Part shown: positions 16,869-25,616 of the stretch, one piece after another
Numbering within the stretch: position 1 is the first letter of the stretch
Layout: each line of letters starts with the position of its first letter
Source of the DNA: Paraburkholderia sp. UYCP14C
Lineage (GTDB): Bacteria; Pseudomonadota; Gammaproteobacteria; Burkholderiales; Burkholderiaceae
Length of the DNA: 64,000 nt
Reading direction: 5' to 3'
Assembly (NCBI RefSeq): GCF_004197395.1
Contig: NZ_SELS01000020.1
Coordinates: forward strand, 62,001 to 126,000
The notes under the pieces: model-generated
Seen by the model: only the letters and a program-made list of their open reading frames with translations
What the model was told of the DNA's origin: nothing
The model's database searches: none
Translations under genes and position numbers: made by a program

Positions 16869-18301
16869 CAGATATCCCAATCGAAGTCGTCGCGCGCCGC
16901 GGTGCCCGACACCGCCGCCACGGTCGCAGCCGCGGCCGCCGACCGTGCATACGCCCCCGCCGCCTGCGCACCCGCCGCCGAGGCGCCAGCCGTCGTCGCC
17001 CCGGGCGCGCCCCCGCCGATCTCGCGAATCGTCAATCCCTGCAGATCGATCCCCGCCGCCGCGAGCCGCTGACGAAAGCCGTCCCCCTGCGTCGCAAGCC
17101 GCGCAGCACCCCGCGGGCTCGCCTGCACGCGCGCGGTCAGCCGCGTGCCGGTCAGCGTCAGTTCGGCATCGACGGTGCCGAGCGTCGGCAGCGACAGCGT
17201 CAGGCGCGTGCGCCACGGCTGGTCGTCCTCGCTCGCAAGGCCGCCGCCGCTGCGGTCCCATTCGTCGCCGTCCTGCTCGATCGTCCAGTCCAGACGCGCA
17301 CCCGGCCACGCCTCGCCAGTCCAGCGAAACTGCCCGGTCGCCAGCAGATCCAGCTGCTGGCGCACGAGCGGCACCGTCGCCGGATGGACCGCCGCCGCCA
17401 GCGCCTGCGCGCTCTGCGATGCACCGGCGTCGGCCGTCTGGGACGCCGCGCCATGCAGCCCCGCGTGCGTGGACTGGCCGTTCAGGTCGGACACCGAGCT
17501 GGCCAGCAGCTCGCCCGCGACGAGTCGCGCCGCTTGCGCGGTCAGGATCGACGGCATCGCGTGCGTGGCGGCGTTGTTCTCGGCGGCGTTCGGCGTGCTG
17601 CCAGCCGGGCCGTTCGGCGCGCCGCGTGGCGTGGCCTCGGAGGCTCCGTTCGCCGAGGCGGACCACGCGCTCGGGTCGCCGGCGTCCGCACTCCAGTCGG
17701 GCGGCAATTGAGATTGCGCGACGAGCTGGTTCTGCGCCTCGTTCGCCAGCTCGGCCGGCGAACGCTGGCCGACCAGCCACGCCGCGAGATGGGCCTCGTA
17801 GAACAGGCCGCTGTCGGCGACGGTCTGTTGCAGCGCGGCCGCGAGAGCCGCGACCGGCACTTCGGTCGCGGCCACGCTCGCGGTGGTCGCAACGGTTGCG
17901 TTCGCGGCAGCGTTCGGAGCGGGATTGAGGTTGGCGGCAGCGGCGGAATCGCCGGCTGCGGAATTGGCGGCTGCGGCGCCCGCCGAATCGGTGAGCGGCA
18001 AGCTCTCGATGGCAACGTCGAGCGCCGGCGCGGCCGCCCAGATCGGCGCGCGGCCGAGCACGGCCGGGGTCGCCTCGCCGCCCGAGTGTGCGATTGCATT
18101 CAGCGTCAGCGCGACGGCCGACAGCGCGGTTTGCGCGGACGGCTGGGGCGCGGGCGTTGGGCTTACCGGTGTCGCGGGAGCCGCGGTATCGACGCCGGCC
18201 GCGCCGGTCTGCGAAGTGGTCGCGGTTCCCGGCGCGATGCTGAGCAGGCTGTCGATCCGGCTCGATAGCACCGAAGCGAGGGCCGAATCGATTCCGTTCA
18301 T
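16868..18301 (-). CDS. FliK-like hook-length control family protein (second copy)
   Basis: 477 residues. The first 270 are Ala/Thr/Ser-rich and low complexity. The C-terminal part (about 340-440) has a FliK_C-type pattern: TRLTLSLPTLGTVDAELTL, GTRLTARVQ, then GFRQRLAAAGIDLQGLTI. FliK measures hook length and flips FlhB export specificity by touching the FlhB C-terminal domain, so its coupling with flhX (overlapping stop and start) is meaningful. The canonical fliK is separate, at 25617. AAGGAACC lies before the ATG. Confidence 0.8.
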   Translation of the reverse strand: MNGIDSALASVLSSRIDSLLSIAPGTATTSQTGAAGVDTAAPATPVSPTPAPQPSAQTALSAVALTLNAIAHSGGEATPAVLGRAPIWAAAPALDVAIESLPLTDSAGAAAANSAAGDSAAAANLNPAPNAAANATVATTASVAATEVPVAALAAALQQTVADSGLFYEAHLAAWLVGQRSPAELANEAQNQLVAQSQLPPDWSADAGDPSAWSASANGASEATPRGAPNGPAGSTPNAAENNAATHAMPSILTAQAARLVAGELLASSVSDLNGQSTHAGLHGAASQTADAGASQSAQALAAAVHPATVPLVRQQLDLLATGQFRWTGEAWPGARLDWTIEQDGDEWDRSGGGLASEDDQPWRTRLTLSLPTLGTVDAELTLTGTRLTARVQASPRGAARLATQGDGFRQRLAAAGIDLQGLTIREIGGGAPGATTAGASAAGAQAAGAYARSAAAAATVAAVSGTAARDDFDWDI

Positions 18302-18403
18302 GCCGGTTCCTTGGTCGCATCGGCGGCAACCCGCGCGATGCTCTGATTGCTCCGATCCTTCAGACGCGTGCGGCGCGGCGCCAGCTCACGCGCCCGCCCG
18401 CAC

Positions 18404-18730
18404 TCAGCGCGCCCCGTACAGCTCCTTCAGCACGCGCGTCGGCCGGCCGGCGAACAGCGCCGACAGATGCGCCATGCGCGGGTTCGCGAGGTCGCGGATC
18501 GCGGCGTCGTCGGCGAGGATCTGGCGGATCAGCGCGTACTTGCGCAGGCGCTCGGCCTCGTCGAGCTTGACGCCCATGTCGGCTTCGCGGAGCGCTTCGA
18601 CCAGATGCCGATACTCCTCCTGCAAGTGGACCAGGTCGTTCCACAGCGCACGACGGGCCGCCATCAGCATGCGGCAGGACAGCGCGGCGACCGCTTCATA
18701 GCGGGCAAAATATTCTGCGTTCGATGTCAT
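18404..18730 (-). CDS. fliT: Flagellar export chaperone FliT (copy 1)
   Basis: 108-residue, mostly helical protein directly after fliS, the usual place of FliT. In enterics FliT chaperones the cap protein FliD and inhibits FlhDC. Its heptad-like helices (AALSCRMLMAARRALWNDLV, then EEYRHLVEALREADM) fit the family, which is poorly conserved. The start at 18730 overlaps the fliS stop (ATGA). A second FliT-like gene sits next to fliD at 58568. Confidence 0.75.
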   Translation of the reverse strand: MTSNAEYFARYEAVAALSCRMLMAARRALWNDLVHLQEEYRHLVEALREADMGVKLDEAERLRKYALIRQILADDAAIRDLANPRMAHLSALFAGRPTRVLKELYGAR

Positions 18731-19161
18731 CTCAGGCTTTCCGCGGCTGGCTGTGCTGCCATCCGCGCGACCTCCGGGGCTATCCCGATCCATGCCTCTT
18801 CGAGCGTCGCGAGCAGACCGTCCACTTCCACGAGCATCGCCTCGCTCTGATTGATATTGGCTTCCAGTAGCCGACGCGTCATATAGCTGTACAACGCGTT
18901 CAGCCGTGCCGCGACCTGACCACCCACCTCCAGGTTGAGCGACTGCTGCAGCCCGCTTTCGATGATCCGCATCGCCTTGCTGATCGCCATGCCACGCTCG
19001 GCCACGTTGCCCTGCTGCAAATGCATGCGGCTCTGCGCGATTGCCTGCCGTGCGCCCTGGTACAACAACACAGTCAGCCGATGCGGACTCGCGCCCATCA
19101 CGGATGTCTCGATACCGACACGCGCATACGCGTTGGCTCCAGCGTGACCCGGGGAAAACAT
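18727..19161 (-). CDS. fliS: Flagellin export chaperone FliS
   Basis: 144 residues. The N-terminal AYARVGIETSVMGASPHRLTVLLYQGA is a FliS hallmark (residues about 11-37). FliS binds the disordered C-terminus of flagellin in the cytoplasm and prevents early polymerisation. GAGGAGG lies 6 bases before the ATG at 19161. First gene of the fliS-fliT-fliK2-flhX operon behind a sigma-28 promoter. Confidence 0.95.
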   Translation of the reverse strand: MFSPGHAGANAYARVGIETSVMGASPHRLTVLLYQGARQAIAQSRMHLQQGNVAERGMAISKAMRIIESGLQQSLNLEVGGQVAARLNALYSYMTRRLLEANINQSEAMLVEVDGLLATLEEAWIGIAPEVARMAAQPAAESLR

Positions 19162-19249
19162 CGGCGCTCCTCCTCTGATACTGACTGCGGTTAAGTCGTG
19201 GCGTGGCCGCGCGGCGCGTCGCCGCGCCGGTCGCTGACCTGTACTTTGG

Positions 19250-19277
19250 TTATCGGATCCGCGACGACAAAGCTTTA
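19250..19277 (-). promoter_or_regulatory. Sigma-28 (FliA) promoter of the fliS operon
   Basis: Minus strand TAAAGCTT (19277-19270), a 12-base spacer, TCCGATAA (19257-19250); consensus TAAAGTTT-N11-GCCGATAA. Seven of eight bases match in each half, with a spacer one base longer than standard. Confidence 0.8.
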
Positions 19278-19421
19278 GGCCGGTGTAAGGGGGATCGAAG
19301 GCGCCGCTGGGCGCGCACGGGAAACGCGGCACGAAGGCCGCCGGCGCATGCGCCGGCAGCGGCTTGCCGGATCATCGGACGGGGTTGACGCAGACCTTCG
19401 GGCAGACCCGCGCAACCTCGT

Positions 19422-19757
19422 TCAGATCGACATCTGCGCGATGTCGTTGTACGCGGCGACCAGCTTGTTGCGCACCTGCAAGCCGAACTGGAAGCCGACG
19501 TTGGCCTTCTGCATGTCGACCATCACGTCGTTCAGCGACACGTTCGACGCACCAAGCTCGAACGCCTGCGATTCGCCGACCGCCTTCTGCTGGTCGCCGC
19601 TGATCTTGTCGAGCGAGGCCTTCAGCGCCGCCGCGAAGTTGGTGGGCGTCGCCGCGCCGGACTGCTCCGCCGCCGGGGTCGCGTCGCCGGCCGCCTGCGC
19701 CGCCATCGTCTGCATCTGTTGCAGCGCCGACGATAGCGCGTTCACGGGCATGGTCAT
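19422..19757 (-). CDS. fliE: Flagellar hook-basal body protein FliE
   Basis: 111 residues, the usual FliE size. The conserved C-terminal half reads [12 protein letters not shown], then [20 protein letters not shown] and [12 protein letters not shown]. FliE joins the MS ring to the rod and is among the first exported subunits. CGGAGAAAAC precedes the ATG. Divergent from fliF across a 236-base promoter region and upstream of fliS but with a separate sigma-28 promoter between them. Confidence 0.96.
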   Translation of the reverse strand: MTMPVNALSSALQQMQTMAAQAAGDATPAAEQSGAATPTNFAAALKASLDKISGDQQKAVGESQAFELGASNVSLNDVMVDMQKANVGFQFGLQVRNKLVAAYNDIAQMSI

Positions 19758-19993
19758 GTTTTCTCCGTTGAATGTGCGATCGGACCGCCGGAAGGTGTAC
19801 CGATCTGGATGAAAGCATAGCAGCGGCCCCTCGCGGAAAGTCCCGAAACTAGGGGGGAAACCCGGCTCTATTCAAGCAATCGGGTTGAGCGCCGCTGCGG
19901 ATAATTTCAAGCGTGTAAGTCTCTGTCCGTCCGCCGAGCCCCGGCGCGGCATCACGGCAGAACGCCAAGGCATTCCCCGGAGAAACCCGACGC
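19758..19993. promoter_or_regulatory. Divergent fliE / fliF control region
   Basis: 236 bases between divergent class II operons. An extended minus-strand TGCTATGCT (near 19825) could serve fliE. No clear -35 boxes are seen, as expected for activator-dependent (FlhDC-type) promoters, but I cannot confirm binding sites by eye. Confidence 0.35.
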
Positions 19994-21790
19994 ATGGATT
20001 CGTCAGCCAACTCGTTGATCAACCCCGACGCCCGCATGGGGCTCGCCGGCGCGCAGCCCGCGGCCGGTCAGGCCGGTAGCGGCCAGGCCGGCGGCACGGC
20101 CGACCTGGGCGGCCTCGGCGGCCTGGGAGGTATCGGCGGCAATTTCGGCCAACGTCTGTCCGGACTCGCGCAGATGCGCGGCAACCCGCGCGCGCCGCTC
20201 GTCTTCGCGGTCGCGCTGCTGATCGCGGTCGTCGCGGGCCTGTTCCTGTGGTCGCGCGCGCCGGACTACAAGGTGCTCTACAGCAATCTGTCCGACCGCG
20301 ACGGCGGCTCGATCATCGCCGCTTTGCAGCAGGCCAATATCCCGTACAAGCTGTCCGACAGCGGCAGCGCGATCCTCGTGCCGGCCGAGCAGGTCCACGA
20401 GATGCGCCTGCGCCTCGCGTCGCAGGGGCTGCCGAAGAGCGGCTCGGTCGGCTTCGAACTGATGGACAACCAGAAATTCGGCATCAGCCAGTTCGACGAG
20501 CAGATCAACTATCAGCGCGCGCTGGAAGGCGAACTCGAACGCACGATCGAATCGATCTCGACCGTCAAATCGGCGCGCGTGCACCTCGCGATTCCGAAGC
20601 CGAGCGTGTTCGTGCGCGACAAGGAAGCGCCGTCGGCGGCCGTACTGGTGAACCTGTACCCGGGCCGCGTGCTCGACGAAGGCCAGGTCGTCGCGATTAC
20701 GCACATGGTGGCGTCGGCGGTGCCGGAAATGCCGGTGCGCGGCGTGACGATCCTCGACCAGGACGGCAACCTGCTCACGCAGCCAACCAACGGCAGCGGG
20801 CTCGACGCGACCCAGCTGAAGTTCCGCCAGCAGATCGAGCGCAACACCCAGCAGCGCATCGACACGATCCTCGCGCCGCTGTTCGGTGCCGGCAACGCGC
20901 GCTCGCAGGTCAGCGCCGACATCGACTTCTCGCATAGCGAGCAGACTTCGGAGAAGTACGGCCCGAACGGCAATCCGCAGGACGCCGCGATTCGCAGCCA
21001 GCAGTCGAGCAGCGCCACCGAAATGTCGCAGGGCGGCGCCTCGGGCGTGCCGGGCGCACTGTCCAACCAGCCGCCGCAGCCGGCCTCCGCGCCGATCGTG
21101 GCCGGTAACGGCGCGAGCTCGGTGAGCACGACACCGGTCAGCGATCGCAAGGATTCGACCACCAACTACGAGCTCGACAAGACCGTACGCCACGTCGACC
21201 AGCCGATGGGCGGCATCCGCCGGCTGTCGGTCGCGGTGGTCGTCAATTACCTGCGGGTCGTCGATCCGAAGGGTCACGTGACGATGCAGCCGGTCAGCGC
21301 CGACAAGCTTGCGCAGATCACGCAGCTCGTGAAGGACGCGATGGGCTTCGACGCGTCGCGCGGCGACTCGGTCAACGTGGTCAACAGCGCGTTCACCACC
21401 GAGCTCGACCCGAACGCCGACCTGCCGTGGTGGCGCACGCCGGACATGCTCGCGCTGTACAAGCAGATCGCGACCTACCTCGGCATCGGCGCAGTGGCCC
21501 TGTTCCTCTACTTCGTGATGGTGAAGCCGGCGCTGCGCCGCGCGTTCCCGCCGCCGCCCGAGCCGGTCGCCGCACTGATGTCGCCGGACGAACCGGTGCT
21601 GCTCGACGGCATCCCGGCCGAGGAGCGCGAAGGCGCGGTGGTCGAAATCGAAGCAGACAGCGAGAAGCTCGCGCTCGAAAACGCGAAGCACAAATACGAG
21701 CGGAACCTGGAGTTCGCGCGCAGCATCGCGCGTCAGGATCCGAAGGTCGTAGCAACCGTCGTCAAGAACTGGGTGTCCGATGAGCGCTGA
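19994..21790 (+). CDS. fliF: Flagellar MS-ring protein FliF
   Basis: 598 residues. Two membrane helices (about 73-90, VFAVALLIAVVAGLFLW, and about 495-515, YLGIGAVALFLYFVMVKP) flank a large periplasmic region with the YscJ/FliF ring-building blocks YKVLYSNLSDRDGGSI, RLASQGLPKSGSVGFELMD and ARVHLAIPKPSVFVRDKE. The cytoplasmic C-terminal tail binds FliG. The Gly/Ala-rich N-terminal 50 residues look disordered. First gene of fliFGHIJK; its stop overlaps fliG by 11 bases. Confidence 0.98.
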   Translation: MDSSANSLINPDARMGLAGAQPAAGQAGSGQAGGTADLGGLGGLGGIGGNFGQRLSGLAQMRGNPRAPLVFAVALLIAVVAGLFLWSRAPDYKVLYSNLSDRDGGSIIAALQQANIPYKLSDSGSAILVPAEQVHEMRLRLASQGLPKSGSVGFELMDNQKFGISQFDEQINYQRALEGELERTIESISTVKSARVHLAIPKPSVFVRDKEAPSAAVLVNLYPGRVLDEGQVVAITHMVASAVPEMPVRGVTILDQDGNLLTQPTNGSGLDATQLKFRQQIERNTQQRIDTILAPLFGAGNARSQVSADIDFSHSEQTSEKYGPNGNPQDAAIRSQQSSSATEMSQGGASGVPGALSNQPPQPASAPIVAGNGASSVSTTPVSDRKDSTTNYELDKTVRHVDQPMGGIRRLSVAVVVNYLRVVDPKGHVTMQPVSADKLAQITQLVKDAMGFDASRGDSVNVVNSAFTTELDPNADLPWWRTPDMLALYKQIATYLGIGAVALFLYFVMVKPALRRAFPPPPEPVAALMSPDEPVLLDGIPAEEREGAVVEIEADSEKLALENAKHKYERNLEFARSIARQDPKVVATVVKNWVSDER

Positions 21791-22775
21791 AGGCGTAGTG
21801 AAGAGCGCGCTGCTGCTGATGTCGATCGGCGAGGAAGAGGCGGCGCAGGTGTTCAAGTTCCTGGGCCCCCGTGAGGTCCAGAAGATCGGCGTCGCGATGG
21901 CCGCGCTGAAGAGCGTGACGCGCGAACAGGTCGACGAAGTGCTGCAGGAGTTCGTGCGCGAAGCCGAACAGCACACCGGCATGTCGCTCGATTCGAACGA
22001 ATACATCCGCTCGGTGCTGACCAAGGCGCTCGGCGACGACAAGGCCGGCGTGATCATCGACCGGATCCTGCAGGGCAGCGACACGAGCGGCATCGAAGGC
22101 CTGAAGTGGATGGACTCGGCGGCGGTCGCGGAGCTGATCAAGAACGAGCATCCGCAGATCATCGCGACGATCCTCGTGCATCTGGACCGCGATCAGGCTT
22201 CGGAGATCGTCGCCTGCTTCACGGACCGCCTGCGCAACGACGTGCTGCTGCGGATCGCGACGCTCGACGGCATCCAGCCGGCCGCGCTGCGCGAGCTCGA
22301 CGACGTATTGACGGGCCTGCTGTCCGGCAGCGACAACCTGAAGCGCAGCCCGATGGGCGGCATCCGCACGGCGGCCGAGATTCTCAACTTCATGTCGAGC
22401 AACCACGAGGAAGGCGTCATTGAAAACGTACGCCAGTACGACGCGGAACTTGCGCAGAAGATCATCGATCAGATGTTCGTGTTCGAGAACCTGCTCGACC
22501 TTGAAGACCGAGCGATCCAGCTGCTGCTGAAGGAAGTCGAATCCGAGGCGCTGATCATCTCGCTGAAGGGCGCGCCGCCCGCGCTGCGTCAGAAGTTCCT
22601 GTCGAACATGTCGCAGCGCGCGGCCGAGTTGCTCGCCGAAGACCTCGACGCACGTGGCCCGGTGCGCGTATCCGAGGTCGAGACGCAGCAGCGCCGCATC
22701 CTGCAGATCGTGCGCAACCTCGCCGAAAGCGGACAGATCGTGATCGGCGGCAAGGCGGAAGATGCATATGTCTGA
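21780..22775 (+). CDS. fliG: Flagellar motor switch protein FliG
   Basis: 331 residues, standard size. The middle domain EHPQ motif (IKNEHPQIIATILVHL, near residue 120) and the Gly-rich hinge precede the C-terminal torque helix with charged residues in ELLAEDLDARGPVRVSEVE. FliG bridges FliF and FliM and interacts with the stator MotA. Overlaps fliF at the start and fliH at the end, so the cluster is translationally coupled. Confidence 0.98.
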   Translation: MSAEGVVKSALLLMSIGEEEAAQVFKFLGPREVQKIGVAMAALKSVTREQVDEVLQEFVREAEQHTGMSLDSNEYIRSVLTKALGDDKAGVIIDRILQGSDTSGIEGLKWMDSAAVAELIKNEHPQIIATILVHLDRDQASEIVACFTDRLRNDVLLRIATLDGIQPAALRELDDVLTGLLSGSDNLKRSPMGGIRTAAEILNFMSSNHEEGVIENVRQYDAELAQKIIDQMFVFENLLDLEDRAIQLLLKEVESEALIISLKGAPPALRQKFLSNMSQRAAELLAEDLDARGPVRVSEVETQQRRILQIVRNLAESGQIVIGGKAEDAYV

Positions 22776-23451
22776 TCCGAACGCCCCGGCAAAGGAAAGC
22801 CTCTCGGCCTACCAGCGCTGGGAGATGGCGTCGTTCGATCCGGCCCCACCGGCGCCACCGCCGGCCGAGCCCGAGTTCGACGAGCGCGCGTTCGAAGCCG
22901 AACTCGAGCGCCGCCGCGACGCCGCGCATGCGCAGGGCGTCGCGACCGGTCATGTGGCCGGCCAAGCGCTCGGCTACCAGGCGGGTTACGACCAGGGGCA
23001 TGCGCAGGGTTTCGCGCAGGGTCAGACCGAGGCGCGCGAGGAAGCGATGCGGCTCGCCGCGCTGGCTGAAACCTTCAAGAGCGCGCTCGATGGCGCGCAG
23101 CACGCGATTTCCGAAACGCTGGTCGCGCTCGCGCTCGACATCGCGCAGCAGGTCGTGCGCCAGCACGTGCAGCACGACCCGACCGCGCTGATCGCGGCCG
23201 CGCGCGAGGTGCTCGCGGCCGAGCCCGCGCTCTCCGGCGCGCCGGCGTTGATCGTGAGTCCTGCTGATCTGCCGGTCGTCGAGGCGTATCTGCTCGAAGA
23301 GTTGCAAACCCGCGGCTGGACCGTGCGCACCGATGCTTCGGTGGAGCGCGGCGGTTGCCGTGCGCAGGCCGGCACCGGCGAAGTCGACGCCGGCATCGAC
23401 ACGCGCTGGCAGCGCGTCGCCGCCGCGCTCGGCAAGGTGAGCACGTGGTGA
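22768..23451 (+). CDS. fliH: Flagellar assembly protein FliH
   Basis: 227 residues. It contains the GxxxG-like repeats of FliH ([20 protein letters not shown] region near 65-90) and the C-terminal domain that binds FliI ([18 protein letters not shown]). FliH tethers the ATPase to the export gate and negatively regulates it. I chose the ATG at 22768, with GGAAG 6 bases upstream, over one at 22762. It overlaps the fliG stop and the fliI start. Confidence 0.93.
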   Translation: MSDPNAPAKESLSAYQRWEMASFDPAPPAPPPAEPEFDERAFEAELERRRDAAHAQGVATGHVAGQALGYQAGYDQGHAQGFAQGQTEAREEAMRLAALAETFKSALDGAQHAISETLVALALDIAQQVVRQHVQHDPTALIAAAREVLAAEPALSGAPALIVSPADLPVVEAYLLEELQTRGWTVRTDASVERGGCRAQAGTGEVDAGIDTRWQRVAAALGKVSTW

Positions 23452-25088
23452 AGCCGACACTCGACGAGATCCGCGCGAGCGACCTGACGCCGCTCGAACG
23501 CGAGCTCGCGTTGGCGTCGTTCGGCGCCGAGGCTCTGGCCGATGCCGAGTCGGCCAGCGCCGACGAATCCGCGGATTCCACACCGCACGCTGCGGCGGGC
23601 GCGCATCCCGTGACAGGCGTGGCGGCGAGCCGCGAGTCCGCCTCGACGGACCACGCCGTGCGTGCCGCTTCGACCGCTCACGCTCCGCGCGTGCCGTCCT
23701 ACGATCCCGCGCTCGACATCAATCCCCATATGCAGGCGTGGCGCGGCCAGCTCGACGCGCTGCGCGCGCGCAACGCGATCGCCAAGCCGCTGCGCGCGTG
23801 CGGGCGTCTGACGCGCGCGGCCGGTCTCGTGCTCGAAGCGGTCGGCCTGCGTCTGTCGGTCGGCGCCGAAGTGATGATCGAGCTGCCGCCCGGCAGTTCG
23901 CTGCCGATGGCCGAAGCCGAAGTGGTCGGTTTCTCCGGCGACAAGCTGTTCCTGATGCCGACCACCGAAGTGATCGGCCTGTTGCCCGGCGCACGCGTCT
24001 ATCCGCTCGAAAGCGCGCCGATCGCCGATCCGCTCGCGGGCGCGAAGCGTCTGCCGGTCGGCTGGGAACTGCTCGGCCGCGTGCTCGACGCATCGGGCCG
24101 GCCGCTCGACGGGCTCGGCCCGCTCGGCACGCGAACCGACGCACCGCTGTCCGCGCCGGTCATCAATCCGCTCAATCGCGAGCCGATTCACAAGGTGCTC
24201 GACGTCGGCGTGCGCGCGATCAACTCGCTGCTGACCGTCGGCCGTGGGCAACGCATGGGGCTGTTCGCGGGCTCGGGCGTCGGTAAATCGGTGCTGCTCG
24301 GCACGATGGCGCGCTACACCAGCGCCGAGGTGATCGTGATCGGGCTGATCGGCGAACGCGGCCGCGAAGTGAAGGAATTCATCGAACAGATTCTCGGCGA
24401 GGAAGGTCTGGCGCGTTCGGTCGTGATCGCCGCGCCGGCCGACGTGTCGCCGCTGTTGCGGATGCAGGCCGCCGCGTACTCGACGTCGCTCGCCGAATTC
24501 TTCCGCGACCAGGGCAAGCACGTGCTGCTGCTGATGGACTCGCTGACCCGCTACGCGATGGCGCAGCGCGAGATCGCGCTCGCGATCGGCGAGCCGCCCG
24601 CGACCAAGGGTTATCCGCCGTCGGTGTTCGCGAAGCTGCCGGCGCTGGTCGAGCGCACCGGCAACGGGCCGGCGGGCGGCGGCTCGATCACCGCGTTCTA
24701 CACGGTGCTGACCGAAGGCGACGACCAGCAGGACCCGATCGCCGACTCGGCGCGCGCGATTCTCGACGGCCATATCGTGCTGTCGCGCTCGCTCGCCGAA
24801 GCCGGCCACTACCCCGCGATCGATATCGAAGCGTCGATTAGCCGGGCAATGACCGCGCTGATCGACGATAACCATCTGAATAAAACGCGTATGTTCAAGC
24901 AGATGCTGTCGCGCTATCAGCGCAACCGCGATCTGATCAACGTCGGTGCGTATTCGAGCGGGCGCGACGCGGTGCTCGATCGCGCGATCGCCCTGTATCC
25001 GCGGATGGAAGCGTTCCTGCAACAAGGCTTTCGTGAGTGCGCGAACTTCCAGCCGAGCGTCGACATGCTGAACGCGCTGTTTGCTTAG
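23448..25088 (+). CDS. fliI: Flagellum-specific ATPase FliI
   Basis: 546 residues from a GTG start that overlaps the fliH stop (GTGA). The ATPase core is complete: Walker A GSGVGKS at about 275-281, [11 protein letters not shown], the Walker B region [17 protein letters not shown] and the conserved [14 protein letters not shown]. FliI energises export of flagellar subunits with FliH and FliJ. It is longer than E. coli FliI (457) because of an Ala/Ser-rich N-terminal insertion at about 30-85. The fliH-overlapping start is the only plausible one. Confidence 0.96.
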   Translation: MKPTLDEIRASDLTPLERELALASFGAEALADAESASADESADSTPHAAAGAHPVTGVAASRESASTDHAVRAASTAHAPRVPSYDPALDINPHMQAWRGQLDALRARNAIAKPLRACGRLTRAAGLVLEAVGLRLSVGAEVMIELPPGSSLPMAEAEVVGFSGDKLFLMPTTEVIGLLPGARVYPLESAPIADPLAGAKRLPVGWELLGRVLDASGRPLDGLGPLGTRTDAPLSAPVINPLNREPIHKVLDVGVRAINSLLTVGRGQRMGLFAGSGVGKSVLLGTMARYTSAEVIVIGLIGERGREVKEFIEQILGEEGLARSVVIAAPADVSPLLRMQAAAYSTSLAEFFRDQGKHVLLLMDSLTRYAMAQREIALAIGEPPATKGYPPSVFAKLPALVERTGNGPAGGGSITAFYTVLTEGDDQQDPIADSARAILDGHIVLSRSLAEAGHYPAIDIEASISRAMTALIDDNHLNKTRMFKQMLSRYQRNRDLINVGAYSSGRDAVLDRAIALYPRMEAFLQQGFRECANFQPSVDMLNALFA

Positions 25089-25105
25089 CCCCGAGGAGGC
25101 TGACG

Positions 25106-25555
25106 ATGTCGAAACACTTTCCGATCAAGACACTGATCGGTCTCGCGCAGGACGACGTGGACGCCGCCGCGCAGCGGCTCGGCCGCGCGCAGCGCGAGCG
25201 CAACGACGTGCAGGCGCAACTCGATGCACTGGTGCAGTACCGCAACGAATACTACGCGCGCTTCACCGAGAGCGCGCAGTCGGGCATGCCGGCCGGCAAC
25301 ATGCGCAACTTCCAGGCGTTCCTCGACACGCTCGACGCCGCGATCGAGCAGCAGCGCAACCTGCTCGCGGCGGCGAGCGCCCGGGTCGAGATGGCGAAGC
25401 CCGACTGGCAGCGCCAGAAGCAGAAGCTCGGCTCGTACGAAGTGCTGCAGGCGCGCGGCGAGGCAGCCGAGGCGAAGGTCACCGCGCGCCGCGAGCAGCG
25501 CGACGCCGACGAATTCGCCGCGCGCAGTCTGCGCATGCGTACCGACGGCGCGTGA
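25106..25555 (+). CDS. fliJ: Flagellar export protein FliJ
   Basis: 149-residue coiled-coil protein, the usual FliJ length; starts MSKHFPIKTLIGLAQDDVDA and continues in long charged helices with EQQRNLLAAASARVEMAK. FliJ is the central stalk of the FliI ring and escorts empty chaperones. GAGGAGG precedes the ATG at 25106, which lies 17 bases after fliI; longer upstream frames are rejected. Confidence 0.92.
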   Translation: MSKHFPIKTLIGLAQDDVDAAAQRLGRAQRERNDVQAQLDALVQYRNEYYARFTESAQSGMPAGNMRNFQAFLDTLDAAIEQQRNLLAAASARVEMAKPDWQRQKQKLGSYEVLQARGEAAEAKVTARREQRDADEFAARSLRMRTDGA

Positions 25556-25616
25556 GGCGTTGCCTCACGGCTAAGGCCCGACGGTATCCCCGTTTGACAG
25601 GTTCACAGGATTCCTT

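Noticed and set aside
16664-18268. Large plus-strand frame opposite the FliK-like gene
   Set aside because: Low-complexity Arg/Ala antisense frame; the minus frame has the FliK C-terminal pattern and coupling to flhX.
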